From the NCBI RefSeq assembly GCF_041365695.1, contig NZ_JBGFSJ010000002.1, forward strand, positions 471,738 to 535,737: a stretch of 64,000 nucleotides of DNA, in the 5' to 3' direction. This DNA is from Rhodosalinus sp041365695. GTDB taxonomy: Bacteria > Pseudomonadota > Alphaproteobacteria > Rhodobacterales > Rhodobacteraceae. Below the pieces are notes generated by a model, which saw only the letters and a program-made list of their open reading frames with translations, did no database searches and was not told where the DNA came from. Shown piece by piece: positions 55,867 to 64,000 of the stretch (its first letter is position 1; every line of letters starts with the position of its first letter). The translations under genes and the position numbers were made by a program.

Positions 55867-56856
55867 ATGCTCGCGTATGTCATCCGCCGCGTTTTCCAGT
55901 CCCTGCTGGTCCTGCTTGTCGTGGGGCTTGTCGCCTTCTCCATGTTCCGTTTCGTCGGCGACCCGGTGGACAACATGCTCGGCCAGGAGCGCACCCAGGC
56001 GGATGTCGAACGGCTGCGCATGGAGCTTGGGCTCGACCAGCCTTTCCCCGTGCAGTACTGGCGTTTCCTCGAACAGGCGGCGCAGGGCAATTTCGGAATA
56101 TCCTACCGCCAGGGCCGCGAGGTGTCGGAGATCCTGGTCGAACGGCTTCCGGCCACGCTGGAACTTGCCTTCATGTCGGGCCTTTTCGCGCTGGTGGCGG
56201 GGATCGGCCTCGGCGTCTTCACGGCGATCCGAAGGCGGGGCATCGCGGCCAACACGATCATGACCCTCTCGCTCGTCGGGGTGTCGCTGCCGACCTTCCT
56301 GATCGGGATCCTGCTGATCTATCTCTTCTCGGTCGAACTCGGCTGGCTGCCGTCCTTCGGGCGGGGCGAGGTCACGCGGGTCGGCAGCTGGTGGACGACC
56401 GGGTTCCTGACCGAAAGCGGTCTCAAGGCGCTTATCCTGCCGGCGATCACGCTCGGGCTTTACCAGATGACGCTCATCATGCGGCTGGTGCGCACGGAAA
56501 TGCTCGAGGTGCTGCGGCAGGACTATATCCGCTTCGCCCGTGCCCGCGGCCTGCGCGAGCGGGCGATCAACTTCCGCCATGCGCTCAAGAACACGATGGT
56601 GCCGGTCATCACGATCACCGGGCTTCAACTCGGCTCCATCATCGCCTTCGCGATCATCACCGAGACGGTGTTCCAGTGGCCGGGGGTGGGGCTTCTCTTC
56701 ATCAACGCGATCCAGTTCGTCGACATCCCCGTGATGGCCGCCTACCTGATGATGATCTCGGTCATGTTCGTCGGCATCAACCTGATCGTCGACCTGCTCT
56801 ATTTCGCGATCGACCCGCGCCTGCGCGTCGATCGCACCGGAGGAAAACCGGCATGA
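55867..56856 (+). CDS. Peptide-type ABC transporter permease, DppB-like
   Basis: The 329-residue protein has six membrane helices. It starts MLAYVIRRVFQSLLVLLVVG and has the EAA-loop region VRTEMLEVLRQDYIRFARARG, then FRHALKNTMVPVITI. The ATG at 55867 is taken because the family N-terminus begins there; longer upstream frames do not resemble the family. Its stop overlaps the next start by four bases. Confidence 0.94.
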   Translation: MLAYVIRRVFQSLLVLLVVGLVAFSMFRFVGDPVDNMLGQERTQADVERLRMELGLDQPFPVQYWRFLEQAAQGNFGISYRQGREVSEILVERLPATLELAFMSGLFALVAGIGLGVFTAIRRRGIAANTIMTLSLVGVSLPTFLIGILLIYLFSVELGWLPSFGRGEVTRVGSWWTTGFLTESGLKALILPAITLGLYQMTLIMRLVRTEMLEVLRQDYIRFARARGLRERAINFRHALKNTMVPVITITGLQLGSIIAFAIITETVFQWPGVGLLFINAIQFVDIPVMAAYLMMISVMFVGINLIVDLLYFAIDPRLRVDRTGGKPA

Positions 56857-57809
56857 CCGATGCGCCGCTCAGCCCCGTCCGCGAGGCCCGCGCCATGCGC
56901 CGCCTCAAGCGCGCCTGGGACAGCGATTTCGCCTATTCCTTCCGCCGCTCCCCGGTCGCGATGGCCAGCTTTGCCGTGGTTCTTGTCCTGATCCTCGGCG
57001 CGGTCCTGGCACCCCTGATCGCGCCGCATGACCCGTTCGACCCGGCGACGCTCAACCTGATGAACGGCTTCACCCCGCCCGGTACGGCGAACCAGTTCAC
57101 CGGCGACTACTTCATCCTCGGCACCGACGATCAGGGCCGCGACGTCTTCTCCACCATCCTCTTCGGCATGCGGATCTCCCTCTTCGTGGGGTTCTGCGCC
57201 GTGCTGCTGGCCATGGTGCTGGGCGTGACGCTGGGACTGATCGCGGCCTATGTGGGCGGCTGGACCGAGACGATCATCATGCGCGTGGCGGACGTGCAGC
57301 TCACCTTCCCCGCGATCCTCGTCGCCATGCTGATCTTCGGGATCGCCAAGGGCATCACGCCGCCCGAATACCGCAACGAAATGGCCATCTGGGTGCTGAT
57401 CCTGGCCATCGGGCTCAGCGACTGGGTGCAGTTCGCCCGCGTCGTGCGCGGCGCGACCATGGTGGAGAAGAACAAGGAGTACGTGCAGGCCGCGCGACTC
57501 ATCGGCCGGACGGGCCCCGCGATCATGCTGCGCCACATCCTGCCCAACGTGCTGAACCCGGTGCTGGTGATCGCCACGATCAGCCTCGCGCTCGCGATCA
57601 TCGCCGAGGCCACGCTTTCCTTCCTGGGCGTCGGCGCGCCGCCGACACAGCCGTCGCTCGGCACCCTGATCCGGATCGGACAGGAATTCATGTTCTCGGG
57701 CGAGTGGTGGATCCTCTTCTTCCCGGCGCTTGCCCTGCTCGCGCTCGCGCTGTCGATCAACCTTCTGGGCGACTGGCTGCGCGACGCGCTCAACCCGAGG
57801 CTGAGATGA
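56853..57809 (+). CDS. Peptide-type ABC transporter permease, DppC-like
   Basis: Partner permease of 318 residues. It has the N-terminal SFRRSPVAMASFAVVLVLIL segment and the HPFDPATL-like PHDPFDPATL motif. DDQGRDVFSTILFGMRISLF follows, with the EAA loop NKEYVQAARLIGRTGPAIMLRH. Overlaps with both neighbours (ATGA) show one translational unit. Confidence 0.94.
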   Translation: MTDAPLSPVREARAMRRLKRAWDSDFAYSFRRSPVAMASFAVVLVLILGAVLAPLIAPHDPFDPATLNLMNGFTPPGTANQFTGDYFILGTDDQGRDVFSTILFGMRISLFVGFCAVLLAMVLGVTLGLIAAYVGGWTETIIMRVADVQLTFPAILVAMLIFGIAKGITPPEYRNEMAIWVLILAIGLSDWVQFARVVRGATMVEKNKEYVQAARLIGRTGPAIMLRHILPNVLNPVLVIATISLALAIIAEATLSFLGVGAPPTQPSLGTLIRIGQEFMFSGEWWILFFPALALLALALSINLLGDWLRDALNPRLR

Positions 57810-58834
57810 CGGACACGACCCCGACCCAGGGGCGGGACGGCGCGAACGCCCCGCCCGTGCTTTCCGTCCGCGACCTGGTCGTGGAGATTCCCACCCGCGC
57901 GGGCACGCTGCGCCCGACCGACGGGGTCAGCTACGACATCCGCGCGGGCGAGATCCTCGGCGTGGTGGGCGAATCCGGCGCCGGCAAGTCGATGACCGGC
58001 AACGCGGTGATCGGCCTCCTCGATCCCCCGGCGCGCATCACGGGGGGGGAGATCCTGCTCAATGGCGAGCGGATCGACAACCTGCCCCGCGACCGGCTGC
58101 GCAAGCTCCGCGGCAACAAGATCGGCATGATCTTCCAGGATCCGCTGACCTCGCTCAACCCGCTGCTGACAATCGGCGATCAGCTGACCGAGACGATCCT
58201 CGAGCATCTGCCGGTGGGCCAGGCGGAGGCGCGCCGCCGCGCGGTGGCCGCGCTGGAAGAGGTGGGTATCCCCGCCGCCGCGGCCCGGATCGGCAGCTAC
58301 CCGCACGAGTTCTCGGGCGGGATGCGCCAGCGGGTGGTGATCGCGCTTGCCCTCTGCGCCGAGCCCGACCTGGTGATCGCCGACGAGCCCACCACGGCGC
58401 TCGACGTGTCGGTGCAGGCGCAGATCATCGCGCTTCTGAAGCGGCTCTGCCGCGAGAAGGGCGTGGCCGTGATGCTGGTCACCCACGACATGGGCGTGAT
58501 CGCCGAGGCCGCGGACCGCGTGGCGGTCATGTATGCCGGCCGGCTGGTGGAACTCGGCCCGGTGCGCGAGGTGCTGACGCGCGCGCGCCATCCCTATACC
58601 GCGGGCCTCATGGCCTCGACGCCGCTCGCCTCGCTCGGGCGGCAGCGGCTGCGCCAGATCCCCGGCGCCATGCCGCGGCTCAATGCCCTGCCGGCGGGCT
58701 GCCCGTTCAACCCGCGCTGCGATCGGGCCGAGGACAAGTGCCGGCAGGATCCGCCGCCCACGCTGGCCGCCTGCGAGGGGCGCGCGGCCTGCTGGTTCCC
58801 GCTGACCCCGGACGCGGAGGAAAGCGCCGCATGA
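57806..58834 (+). CDS. Peptide-type ABC transporter ATPase, DppD-like
   Basis: The 342-residue ATPase has Walker A (GESGAGKSMTGNAV), Q-loop IFQDPLTSLNP, signature EFSGGMRQRVVIALAL and Walker B LVIADEPTTALDV. The C-terminal oligopeptide_ABC extension (GCPFNPRCDRAEDKC) carries the cysteines that bind an Fe-S cluster in DppD-type proteins. Overlaps the next gene by four bases. Confidence 0.95.
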   Translation: MTDTTPTQGRDGANAPPVLSVRDLVVEIPTRAGTLRPTDGVSYDIRAGEILGVVGESGAGKSMTGNAVIGLLDPPARITGGEILLNGERIDNLPRDRLRKLRGNKIGMIFQDPLTSLNPLLTIGDQLTETILEHLPVGQAEARRRAVAALEEVGIPAAAARIGSYPHEFSGGMRQRVVIALALCAEPDLVIADEPTTALDVSVQAQIIALLKRLCREKGVAVMLVTHDMGVIAEAADRVAVMYAGRLVELGPVREVLTRARHPYTAGLMASTPLASLGRQRLRQIPGAMPRLNALPAGCPFNPRCDRAEDKCRQDPPPTLAACEGRAACWFPLTPDAEESAA

Positions 58835-59796
58835 GTTCGCTGATTTCGGTGCGTCGTCTGACGCGCGTCTTCGACGTGTCCAAGCCCTGGCTGAACCGCG
58901 TGCTTGAGCGGCGGCCCAGGACCTTTCTCACCGCCGTCTCCGACGTCTCCTTCGAGGTCGAGGAAAAGTCGGTCTACGCGCTGGTGGGCGAGTCGGGCTC
59001 CGGCAAGTCCACCATCGGCAAGATCGTGGTGGGCCTGGTGCCGCCTACCGAGGGCGCGGTCGAGATCGAGGGCGTGGACCTCTCGCGCGAGGCGGATGCG
59101 GCCGAGGTCGATCGCATCCGCTCCGACGTGCAGATGATCTTTCAGGATCCCTTCGCCTCGCTCAACCCGCGCTGGCGGGTGCGCGACATCATCGCCGAGC
59201 CGGTGAAGGCACGGGGCGGCGAGACGGCGGGGCTGGCGGAGCGGCTTCTGGAACAGGTGGGGCTGTCGGCGCAGGACGCCTCCAAGTTCCCGCACGAGTT
59301 CTCGGGCGGGCAGCGCCAGCGGATCTGCATCGCCCGCGCGCTGGCGTCCAACCCGCGGGTGATCGTCTGCGACGAGCCGACTTCGGCGCTCGACGTCTCC
59401 GTGCAGGCGCAGGTGCTGAACCTGATGAGCGATCTGCGGGAGGAGCTGGGGCTCACCTATCTCTTCATCAGCCACGACCTCACCGTGGTGCAGCACATGG
59501 CCGACGTGATCGGCGTGCTTTACCTCGGACGGCTCGTGGAAGAGGCGCCGCGCGACCGGCTCTTCGAGGAGCCGAAGCACCCCTACACGCAGATGCTCTT
59601 TGATGCCGCGCCGCGCATGGACGATTTCGGGCGCGAGGTCGCGCCTCCGAAGGGCGAGATCCCCGACGCGATCAACCCGCCGCCGGGCTGTGCCTTCCAT
59701 CCGCGATGCCCGATCGCGGTGGAGCGTTGCGCGAAGGAACGGCCCGAAATGCGGCAGATCGGCCGGACGCGCGTCGCCTGCCATCTGGCGGAGTAG
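58831..59796 (+). CDS. Peptide-type ABC transporter ATPase, DppF-like
   Basis: The 321-residue ATPase has Walker A (GESGSGKSTIGKIVVG), IFQDPFASLNPRWRV, signature EFSGGQRQRICIARAL and Walker B VIVCDEPTSALDVS, with the C-terminal CAFHPRCPIAVERC extension. It completes the five-gene importer. The substrate (dipeptide, opine, glutathione or other) is not clear from sequence. Confidence 0.95.
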   Translation: MSSLISVRRLTRVFDVSKPWLNRVLERRPRTFLTAVSDVSFEVEEKSVYALVGESGSGKSTIGKIVVGLVPPTEGAVEIEGVDLSREADAAEVDRIRSDVQMIFQDPFASLNPRWRVRDIIAEPVKARGGETAGLAERLLEQVGLSAQDASKFPHEFSGGQRQRICIARALASNPRVIVCDEPTSALDVSVQAQVLNLMSDLREELGLTYLFISHDLTVVQHMADVIGVLYLGRLVEEAPRDRLFEEPKHPYTQMLFDAAPRMDDFGREVAPPKGEIPDAINPPPGCAFHPRCPIAVERCAKERPEMRQIGRTRVACHLAE

Positions 59797-59818
59797 CGGC
59801 GGTCCGGGGGGCGGCGCG

Positions 59819-61075
59819 TCAGTCCGCCGGGGTCGGCTCCAGGTAGGTTGCGCGTGCCTTGGCGAGTTCGCGGGCCCACCACGCCTCCTCGTCCTCGCCG
59901 GATTTCGGACCCCGGCCGAGGCGCGCGGCCTCGTCGAAGAACCCGCGCCCGGGCTTCTGGCCGCGCATCCGGCTCACGACGAGCGCGGCCAGGAAGGGCC
60001 GGCCGGCGGCGGCATCCTCCGCCATGGTGGCTTCGAGCGCGCGGGTGACACGGCGGACGGCGCCGGGCATGTACATGCCGAGCGCGCGGGCGAGCGCGCC
60101 GTATGTCATCGGCAGATCGCCCGGCGGTGCGCCCGCGACCTGACTGCGAATCTTCTGGCGCAGGGCCGCGTCGTCGTCGCTTGCGCCGCGCGGCGGGGGG
60201 ACCTCGCGCGCGGAGCCGTCGGGAGCGATCTCGGCCGACCAGGCGCGCGTCTTGTGGCGCACCGTGACACGGGTCATGCCCCGGTCGGGGCCCGTGCCTT
60301 CCTCGACGCGCGCGGTGGCCTCGCCCGCGCGGAGCGCCTGCCGCAGGTCCTCGGCCGTGAGGCCGAGCTTCGGGCCGAGATATTCCGGCGCTACCATGAA
60401 CTGCCCGTTCTCGTGGCTGATCGCGCCCTCGGGCACGGGCCGGTTGAGGAGCGGCGTCGCGCCGGAGGGTGCGGCGGGGGCGTCGGAATAATAGGGATTG
60501 GTGCCCGCCGAGTGGTCGGTCACGTCCACGATCTCGCGCACCTCCGGCACGGCGGTGCGGATCATCTGCTCGACACCGTGGCGCAGCGTCGCGGCGGAGG
60601 CGGCGCAGCCCTGGCAGCCGCCCGACATCCGCAGGCTCACGGTCCCGTCCTTCACGTCGGTGACGGCGACATGCCCGCCATGGGCGGCGATGGCCGGGTT
60701 GGCCTGCGCGTCGAGAACATGCTGCACGGCGCGCAGCACCTCTGCGTCGGACCGCACCGCGCCGGGGGCTTTCGCGCCGGCGCCGAGGGGGGCGTCGGTC
60801 GTCGCCAGCACCTCACGGATGGCGGCGGCGACCGAGGGCTTCAGCGCCTCCCAATCGGCCCCAGGCGTCTTCGTCACGGTGACTGCCGGCCCCGAGACAT
60901 GAAGCGTCCGCACGCCGTCGAGGCCGAGGATCGCGCGGGGCAGGGGGGCGTCGCCCGCGTCCTCCCCGTCCGCCGAACAGCTCGCGCCCTCCTGCACCGC
61001 GCGCTCCAGCATGAAGCGCATGGTGTCGGGGTCGCTCGCGGCGCGTTCGGCGCGGATACGCAGTCTCTCAGACAT
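59819..61075 (-). CDS. Nfu-type iron-sulfur scaffold fused to two extra domains
   Basis: Residues 1 to about 90 match the Nfu N-terminal domain and about 108-190 the NifU-like domain, with the cluster-binding C154 and C157 in SGGCQGCAAS. Ordinary bacterial Nfu ends there. Here about 220 more residues follow. Residues 220-290 (YLGPKLGLTAEDLRQALRAG and TRVTVRHKTRAWSAEI) look like a DUF6522-type domain. Residues 300-390 (LPMTYGALARALGMYMPGAV and GRPFLAALVVSRMRGQKPG) resemble a winged-helix-like module. The start overlaps the end of the Mrp gene. It may deliver Fe-S clusters to a dedicated client; the fusion is unusual. Confidence 0.82.
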   Translation of the reverse strand: MSERLRIRAERAASDPDTMRFMLERAVQEGASCSADGEDAGDAPLPRAILGLDGVRTLHVSGPAVTVTKTPGADWEALKPSVAAAIREVLATTDAPLGAGAKAPGAVRSDAEVLRAVQHVLDAQANPAIAAHGGHVAVTDVKDGTVSLRMSGGCQGCAASAATLRHGVEQMIRTAVPEVREIVDVTDHSAGTNPYYSDAPAAPSGATPLLNRPVPEGAISHENGQFMVAPEYLGPKLGLTAEDLRQALRAGEATARVEEGTGPDRGMTRVTVRHKTRAWSAEIAPDGSAREVPPPRGASDDDAALRQKIRSQVAGAPPGDLPMTYGALARALGMYMPGAVRRVTRALEATMAEDAAAGRPFLAALVVSRMRGQKPGRGFFDEAARLGRGPKSGEDEEAWWARELAKARATYLEPTPAD

Positions 61076-62288
61076 CTTCCACCTCCGCAGGCTGCATGGC
61101 GCGCAGGGTCGAGAAGGGGTAGATCCCGCTCTGGTGGCCGTCGCTGAAGGCGATGCCGATGGCGTAGTTGCCCAGCGACCAGATGCGGCGTGGTTCGATG
61201 TCGAGCGGCACGCTCGCCGGATCGAGAAGCGCCCGGCCGCTCATCTCGTCGACGCATTGCGCGCAGCGGCAGGCCAGACGCAGGTCGCGCACGTCGTGGC
61301 GGCTGCGGTGGCCGTCGGCCCAGACGATCCCCAGCGTCCGCGCATCCGGGCTTTCCACCGCGACGGGCCGTTCGGGCGTGCCGCCGGGCCGCGCGGCCTC
61401 GGGCGCGCCGCGCGGCTTGCCCTCGCCGCTCTGCCAGTCCCAGTCGAAGGGCAGGGCAAGACCGCCGCCGCCCTCGACCTCTCCGGCCACCTCGTGGGCG
61501 ATCCGGCGGTAGGCTTCGGCGGCGGGCGTGTCCGGGTAGGCCACCACGAGCGGCTTGCCCGCGTCGCCGCAATCGACCACGGCCGGGTCGAGCGGCACGG
61601 CGCCGAGGAAGGGCACGCCCAGATCCGCGGCGATCCGCTCGCCGCCGCCGCGGTGGAAGATGTGGGTGACCGAGCCGCAGTCGGGACAGGTGAACCCGCT
61701 CATGTTCTCGACGATGCCGAGGATCGGCACCTTCACCTGCTCCATCATGCGCAGGCCGCGCCGCGCGATCTTCAGGCTCACGTCCTGCGGCGTCGTCACG
61801 ATGACCGCGCCCGAAAGCGGGAAGGCCTGCGCCAGCGTCAGCTGCACGTCGCCCGTGCCGGGTGGCAGGTCGAGCAGCAGCACGTCGAGCTCGCCCCACG
61901 CAACCTCTGTGACGAACATGCGCAGATACTTGGCCACCATGGGGCCGCGCAGGATCGCGGGCTTGTCGTCGCCGGTGAGCATCCCCATCGAGATCACCTT
62001 CACCCCGTGCGCGTCGGCCGGGATGACCTTTCGCGCCGCGTCGAGCAGGGGCGGCTCATCTGTGGGCACGCCGAGCATCCCCGGGATCGAGGGGCCGTAA
62101 AGATCGGCGTCCACCACACCCACGCGCAACCCGCGCCCGGCCAGCGCCAGCGCGAGATTGGTGGTCACGGTGGACTTGCCGACGCCCCCCTTGCCGCTCG
62201 CCACGGCGATGATGCGGCCAAGGTGGGACAGGCCGTTCGAGGGCTCGGGGGCCTCTCGTCGGCCGAGATCGGGGGGTGTGGAGGTCAC
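61068..62288 (-). CDS. Mrp/ApbC P-loop ATPase fused to DUF971
   Basis: Mrp/ApbC proteins carry and transfer Fe-S clusters. The N-terminal part has the deviant Walker A ASGKGGVGKSTVTTNLALAL, VGVVDADLYGPSIP, LLLDLPPGTGD and the CxxC of GFTCPDCGS used for cluster binding. From about residue 310 a DUF971 domain follows (IVWADGHRSRHDVRDLRLAC, YPFSTLRA) with an added CRCAQC cysteine group. Length 406. The start is GTG overlapping the MarR stop (GTGA), and its own stop overlaps the Nfu gene. Confidence 0.92.
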   Translation of the reverse strand: MTSTPPDLGRREAPEPSNGLSHLGRIIAVASGKGGVGKSTVTTNLALALAGRGLRVGVVDADLYGPSIPGMLGVPTDEPPLLDAARKVIPADAHGVKVISMGMLTGDDKPAILRGPMVAKYLRMFVTEVAWGELDVLLLDLPPGTGDVQLTLAQAFPLSGAVIVTTPQDVSLKIARRGLRMMEQVKVPILGIVENMSGFTCPDCGSVTHIFHRGGGERIAADLGVPFLGAVPLDPAVVDCGDAGKPLVVAYPDTPAAEAYRRIAHEVAGEVEGGGGLALPFDWDWQSGEGKPRGAPEAARPGGTPERPVAVESPDARTLGIVWADGHRSRHDVRDLRLACRCAQCVDEMSGRALLDPASVPLDIEPRRIWSLGNYAIGIAFSDGHQSGIYPFSTLRAMQPAEVEDV

Positions 62289-62890
62289 GTCGTCTCCTCT
62301 GGATCCGTGGTGTGCGTGGTATCGGCGGCGAAATTCGCGCAGAGCTGTCCGATTTCGGCAGGTGTGAGTTCAGCCGCGACGCAGGCGCAGTATCCGCCGC
62401 CGTCGCGCCCGGCGAAATGCCGGCAGTCGCCGCAGGTGCCGAAGGCGCTCGCGCCGCGCATCGTCGCGAGGTCCGTCGCGACGGCCGGAAGCGCCGCGGA
62501 CAGCGCCGCGCGCTGCCGGTCCGGCAGGCGCTCGATCGCGTGGGCCAGATGACGCAGCGGATCGGCGCGAAGCATCGTGCGGCCATGGTTCGTCAACTCG
62601 AACCTCACGGAGCGGCGATCCTCGTCCGACCGGCTGCGGGTCAGCAGCCCCTTCTGTTCGAGCGATTTCACGGTTTGCGACGCGGTCCCCCGCGTCGTGG
62701 CGTGAAAGCTGGCGAAGGCGGATGGTGTGCGCGAGGCGCGGTTGGCGCGGGCGAAGAACCGAAGGCCGGTCCACTGCGCGGGCGTCAGCCGCGCGGCGGC
62801 ATCCTCGCCGCGCGCCGCGCGTCCGAGATGGACCAGCATCTCGGCGATCTCGTCAGGCGTGTGGCTTGGGTCGGCGCTGCGCGATGTCAT
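62285..62890 (-). CDS. MarR-family regulator with C-terminal cysteine cluster
   Basis: The 201-residue protein has a MarR winged helix at about residues 10-140 (LTPAQWTGLRFFARAN, GTASQTVKSLEQKGLLTRSR, DRRSVRFELTNHGRTML). A C-terminal extension has five cysteines: CGDC, then YCAC, then LC about 14 residues on, a pattern suited to an iron-sulfur cluster or zinc. It heads the operon with the Mrp and Nfu fusions. ATG at 62890 is used; an upstream ATG at 62917 is possible. A palindrome lies upstream. Confidence 0.87.
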   Translation of the reverse strand: MTSRSADPSHTPDEIAEMLVHLGRAARGEDAAARLTPAQWTGLRFFARANRASRTPSAFASFHATTRGTASQTVKSLEQKGLLTRSRSDEDRRSVRFELTNHGRTMLRADPLRHLAHAIERLPDRQRAALSAALPAVATDLATMRGASAFGTCGDCRHFAGRDGGGYCACVAAELTPAEIGQLCANFAADTTHTTDPEETT

Positions 62891-62944
62891 GGACCAAAAG
62901 TAGCGTTCCGATACCATATTGACAAGCCGCCGCGCAGGAACATA

Positions 62945-62959
62945 GTTTCGTTTCGAAAC
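62945..62959. promoter_or_regulatory. Palindrome between the MarR gene and the sigma-factor gene
   Basis: GTTTCG-TTT-CGAAAC, part of a longer CGTTTCGAAACG palindrome (62949-62960), lies 55 bp from the MarR start and 40 bp from the divergent sigma gene. It is a likely operator for the MarR protein and could influence both genes. Confidence 0.5.
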
Positions 62960-62998
62960 GATTGCGCCCTTGAAGGCGTCCCTGCTGCTCGGATCCCG

Positions 62999-63847
62999 AT
63001 GAACAAGCCATTCACCCCGTCCCGCTCCCGAAGCAAGTTCGACCGTCCGGCGGAATTCCTCGACGCCGAGACGGAGCTGGCGCTCGCGCGGGCCTGGCGC
63101 GACGAGGGCGACACCGACGCGCGCAACCGCCTGGTGACGGCCCATCGCGCGCTGGCGGTTTCGGTGGCGCGGCGCGCCGGCGGGGCAGGGCGCGCGCCCG
63201 ACGAGGATATCGTCCAGCAAGCCAATATCGGCCTTCTCAAGGCCGCGGAGCGGTTCGACCCGGACCGTGGTTTCCGGTTTTCGACCTACGCGGCCTGGTG
63301 GATCCGCGCCGAGATCCAGGATTACCGCCTGCGCAGCTGGTCTCTGGTGCGGCTGGGGAATTCGCCGGCTCTACGGCGCCTCTTCTTCAACCTGCGCCGG
63401 GTCGAGGCGCGGCTCGCCTTCTCCGGGGAGGTGCGCCCCGAGGAGCTGGACGCCGCGATCGCCCGCGAGCTCGAGGTCGACGAGACGACCGTCGCGGCGA
63501 TGCGCCAGCGTCTGGCGGCGCGGGACGGCTCGCTCAACCGTCCTGCGGCAGGCGAGGATGGCAGCGACATCCAGGATCTGATCGAGGATCCGTCGGGCGA
63601 TTCGGAAGCGCTGGTGGGCGCGCGCCTCGATCGGCGCGCCTTCTGGCGAAAGATGGCGGGGCACATGTCGGCGCTGCCCGACCGCGAGCGCGAGATCGTC
63701 ATCGCGAGCTACGTGCAGGACCCGCCCCAGACCCTGGCGGACCTCGGCGAGACCTACGGCATCTCCCGGGAGCGCGTGCGCCAATTGCGTGAGCGCGGGC
63801 TGGAGCGGTTGCGCGAGGCCTTCGCGCGGGCGGGCGCGGCGGCCTAG
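62999..63847 (+). CDS. RpoH-type (sigma-32 family) sigma factor
   Basis: Alternative sigma factor of 282 residues. Region 2 shows QQANIGLLKAAERFDPDRGF and FSTYAAWWIRAEIQDYRLRS. The RpoH-specific box appears as RRLFFNLRR. Region 4 ends in LADLGETYGISRERVRQLRE. The protein resembles the RpoHII branch of Rhodobacter, which responds to oxidative and photo-oxidative stress, more than classical RpoH, but the assignment is tentative. No obvious RpoE-dependent promoter is seen. It diverges from the MarR-Mrp-Nfu operon. Confidence 0.88.
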   Translation: MNKPFTPSRSRSKFDRPAEFLDAETELALARAWRDEGDTDARNRLVTAHRALAVSVARRAGGAGRAPDEDIVQQANIGLLKAAERFDPDRGFRFSTYAAWWIRAEIQDYRLRSWSLVRLGNSPALRRLFFNLRRVEARLAFSGEVRPEELDAAIARELEVDETTVAAMRQRLAARDGSLNRPAAGEDGSDIQDLIEDPSGDSEALVGARLDRRAFWRKMAGHMSALPDREREIVIASYVQDPPQTLADLGETYGISRERVRQLRERGLERLREAFARAGAAA

Positions 63848-63924
63848 CACTCCTGAGGAGCAGACCCGCGGCCAAGAGCGTCGAAGTTTTCCACAGGAAT
63901 GTGTCGGTTTCACGAAAAAAGGGC

Positions 63925-63953
63925 TTGCGGAGGTGTGTTGTGATCCGTAAATA
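63925..63953 (+). promoter_or_regulatory. Strong promoter at the right edge, perhaps of an rRNA operon
   Basis: TTGCGG (63925-63930), 17 bp, TAAATA (63948-63953). The following CGCCTTCACCGGCGG and GGGAACATCGGGAGA sequence resembles leaders I recall upstream of 16S rRNA in Rhodobacteraceae. No coding frame starts before base 64000. Confidence 0.45.
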
Positions 63954-64000
63954 CGCCTTCACCGGCGGCGCGGGGACGCGGTGTTGGGAACATCGGGAGA

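Noticed and set aside
62937..62962. General-stress (EcfG) promoter before the sigma gene
   Set aside because: GGAAC is followed 17 bp later by CGAT rather than CGTT, and the palindrome explains the sequence better.

Overview
The window is a high-GC chromosomal segment of an alphaproteobacterium of the Rhodobacteraceae / Roseobacter type. The evidence is gene content and order: dnaG-rpoD, nrdR-ribD, a complete sox cluster in the Paracoccus order, gapR, a short-chain acyl-CoA regulator with a DUF2083 domain, and an RpoH-type sigma factor. No mobile element, prophage or CRISPR array was seen. The only RNA gene is a tRNA-Thr(UGU). The species cannot be named from the sequence alone.

Layout: 1-4.2 kb holds the end of DNA primase, the housekeeping sigma factor and a HlyU-like gene. 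4.7-11.6 kb holds nrdR-ribD and riboflavin synthase, separated by three capsule-export genes (kpsC, a kpsD/wza-like lipoprotein, kpsS) on the other strand. 12.3-25.4 kb is the sulfur-oxidation island. Minus-strand soxS, a GlcG/HbpS-like gene, soxR, soxT and a periplasmic DsrE-like gene diverge from plus-strand soxV-W-X-Y-Z-A-B-C-D-E-F. Matching palindromes mark the probable SoxR operators. 25.5-33.7 kb holds a rearranged photolyase-like gene, clpP-clpX, an NDUFA12-like protein, an MlaD-type protein, a DUF2155 protein, aat and accBC.

33.8-46.0 kb looks like an acetate / short-chain acyl module. A five-gene branched-chain-type ABC transporter reads into acs. Divergent from it are a ScfR-type regulator, a stand-alone receiver protein, a small membrane protein and a CrbS-like kinase carrying a sodium/solute-symporter domain. 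46.1-52.9 kb holds an orphan FliM/FliN-like gene, a four-gene sulfide/persulfide-detoxification operon, a DksA/TraR-like protein, gapR, nagA and a hypothetical gene. 53-59.8 kb holds the tRNA, a ChrR-like cupin and an oligopeptide-type ABC transporter. 59.8-62.9 kb is a three-gene operon: a MarR regulator with a C-terminal cysteine cluster, an Mrp/ApbC ATPase fused to DUF971, and an Nfu scaffold fused to two extra domains. The window closes with an RpoH-like sigma factor and a strong promoter that may belong to an rRNA operon.

The most promising material for new biology: the MarR-Mrp/DUF971-Nfu operon, apparently an iron-sulfur system with its own sensor; a third SoxR-type operator between soxB and soxC; a histidine-kinase-like helical segment inside the ScfR-type regulator, next to a real kinase; and hairpins that bracket soxA in the sox transcript.
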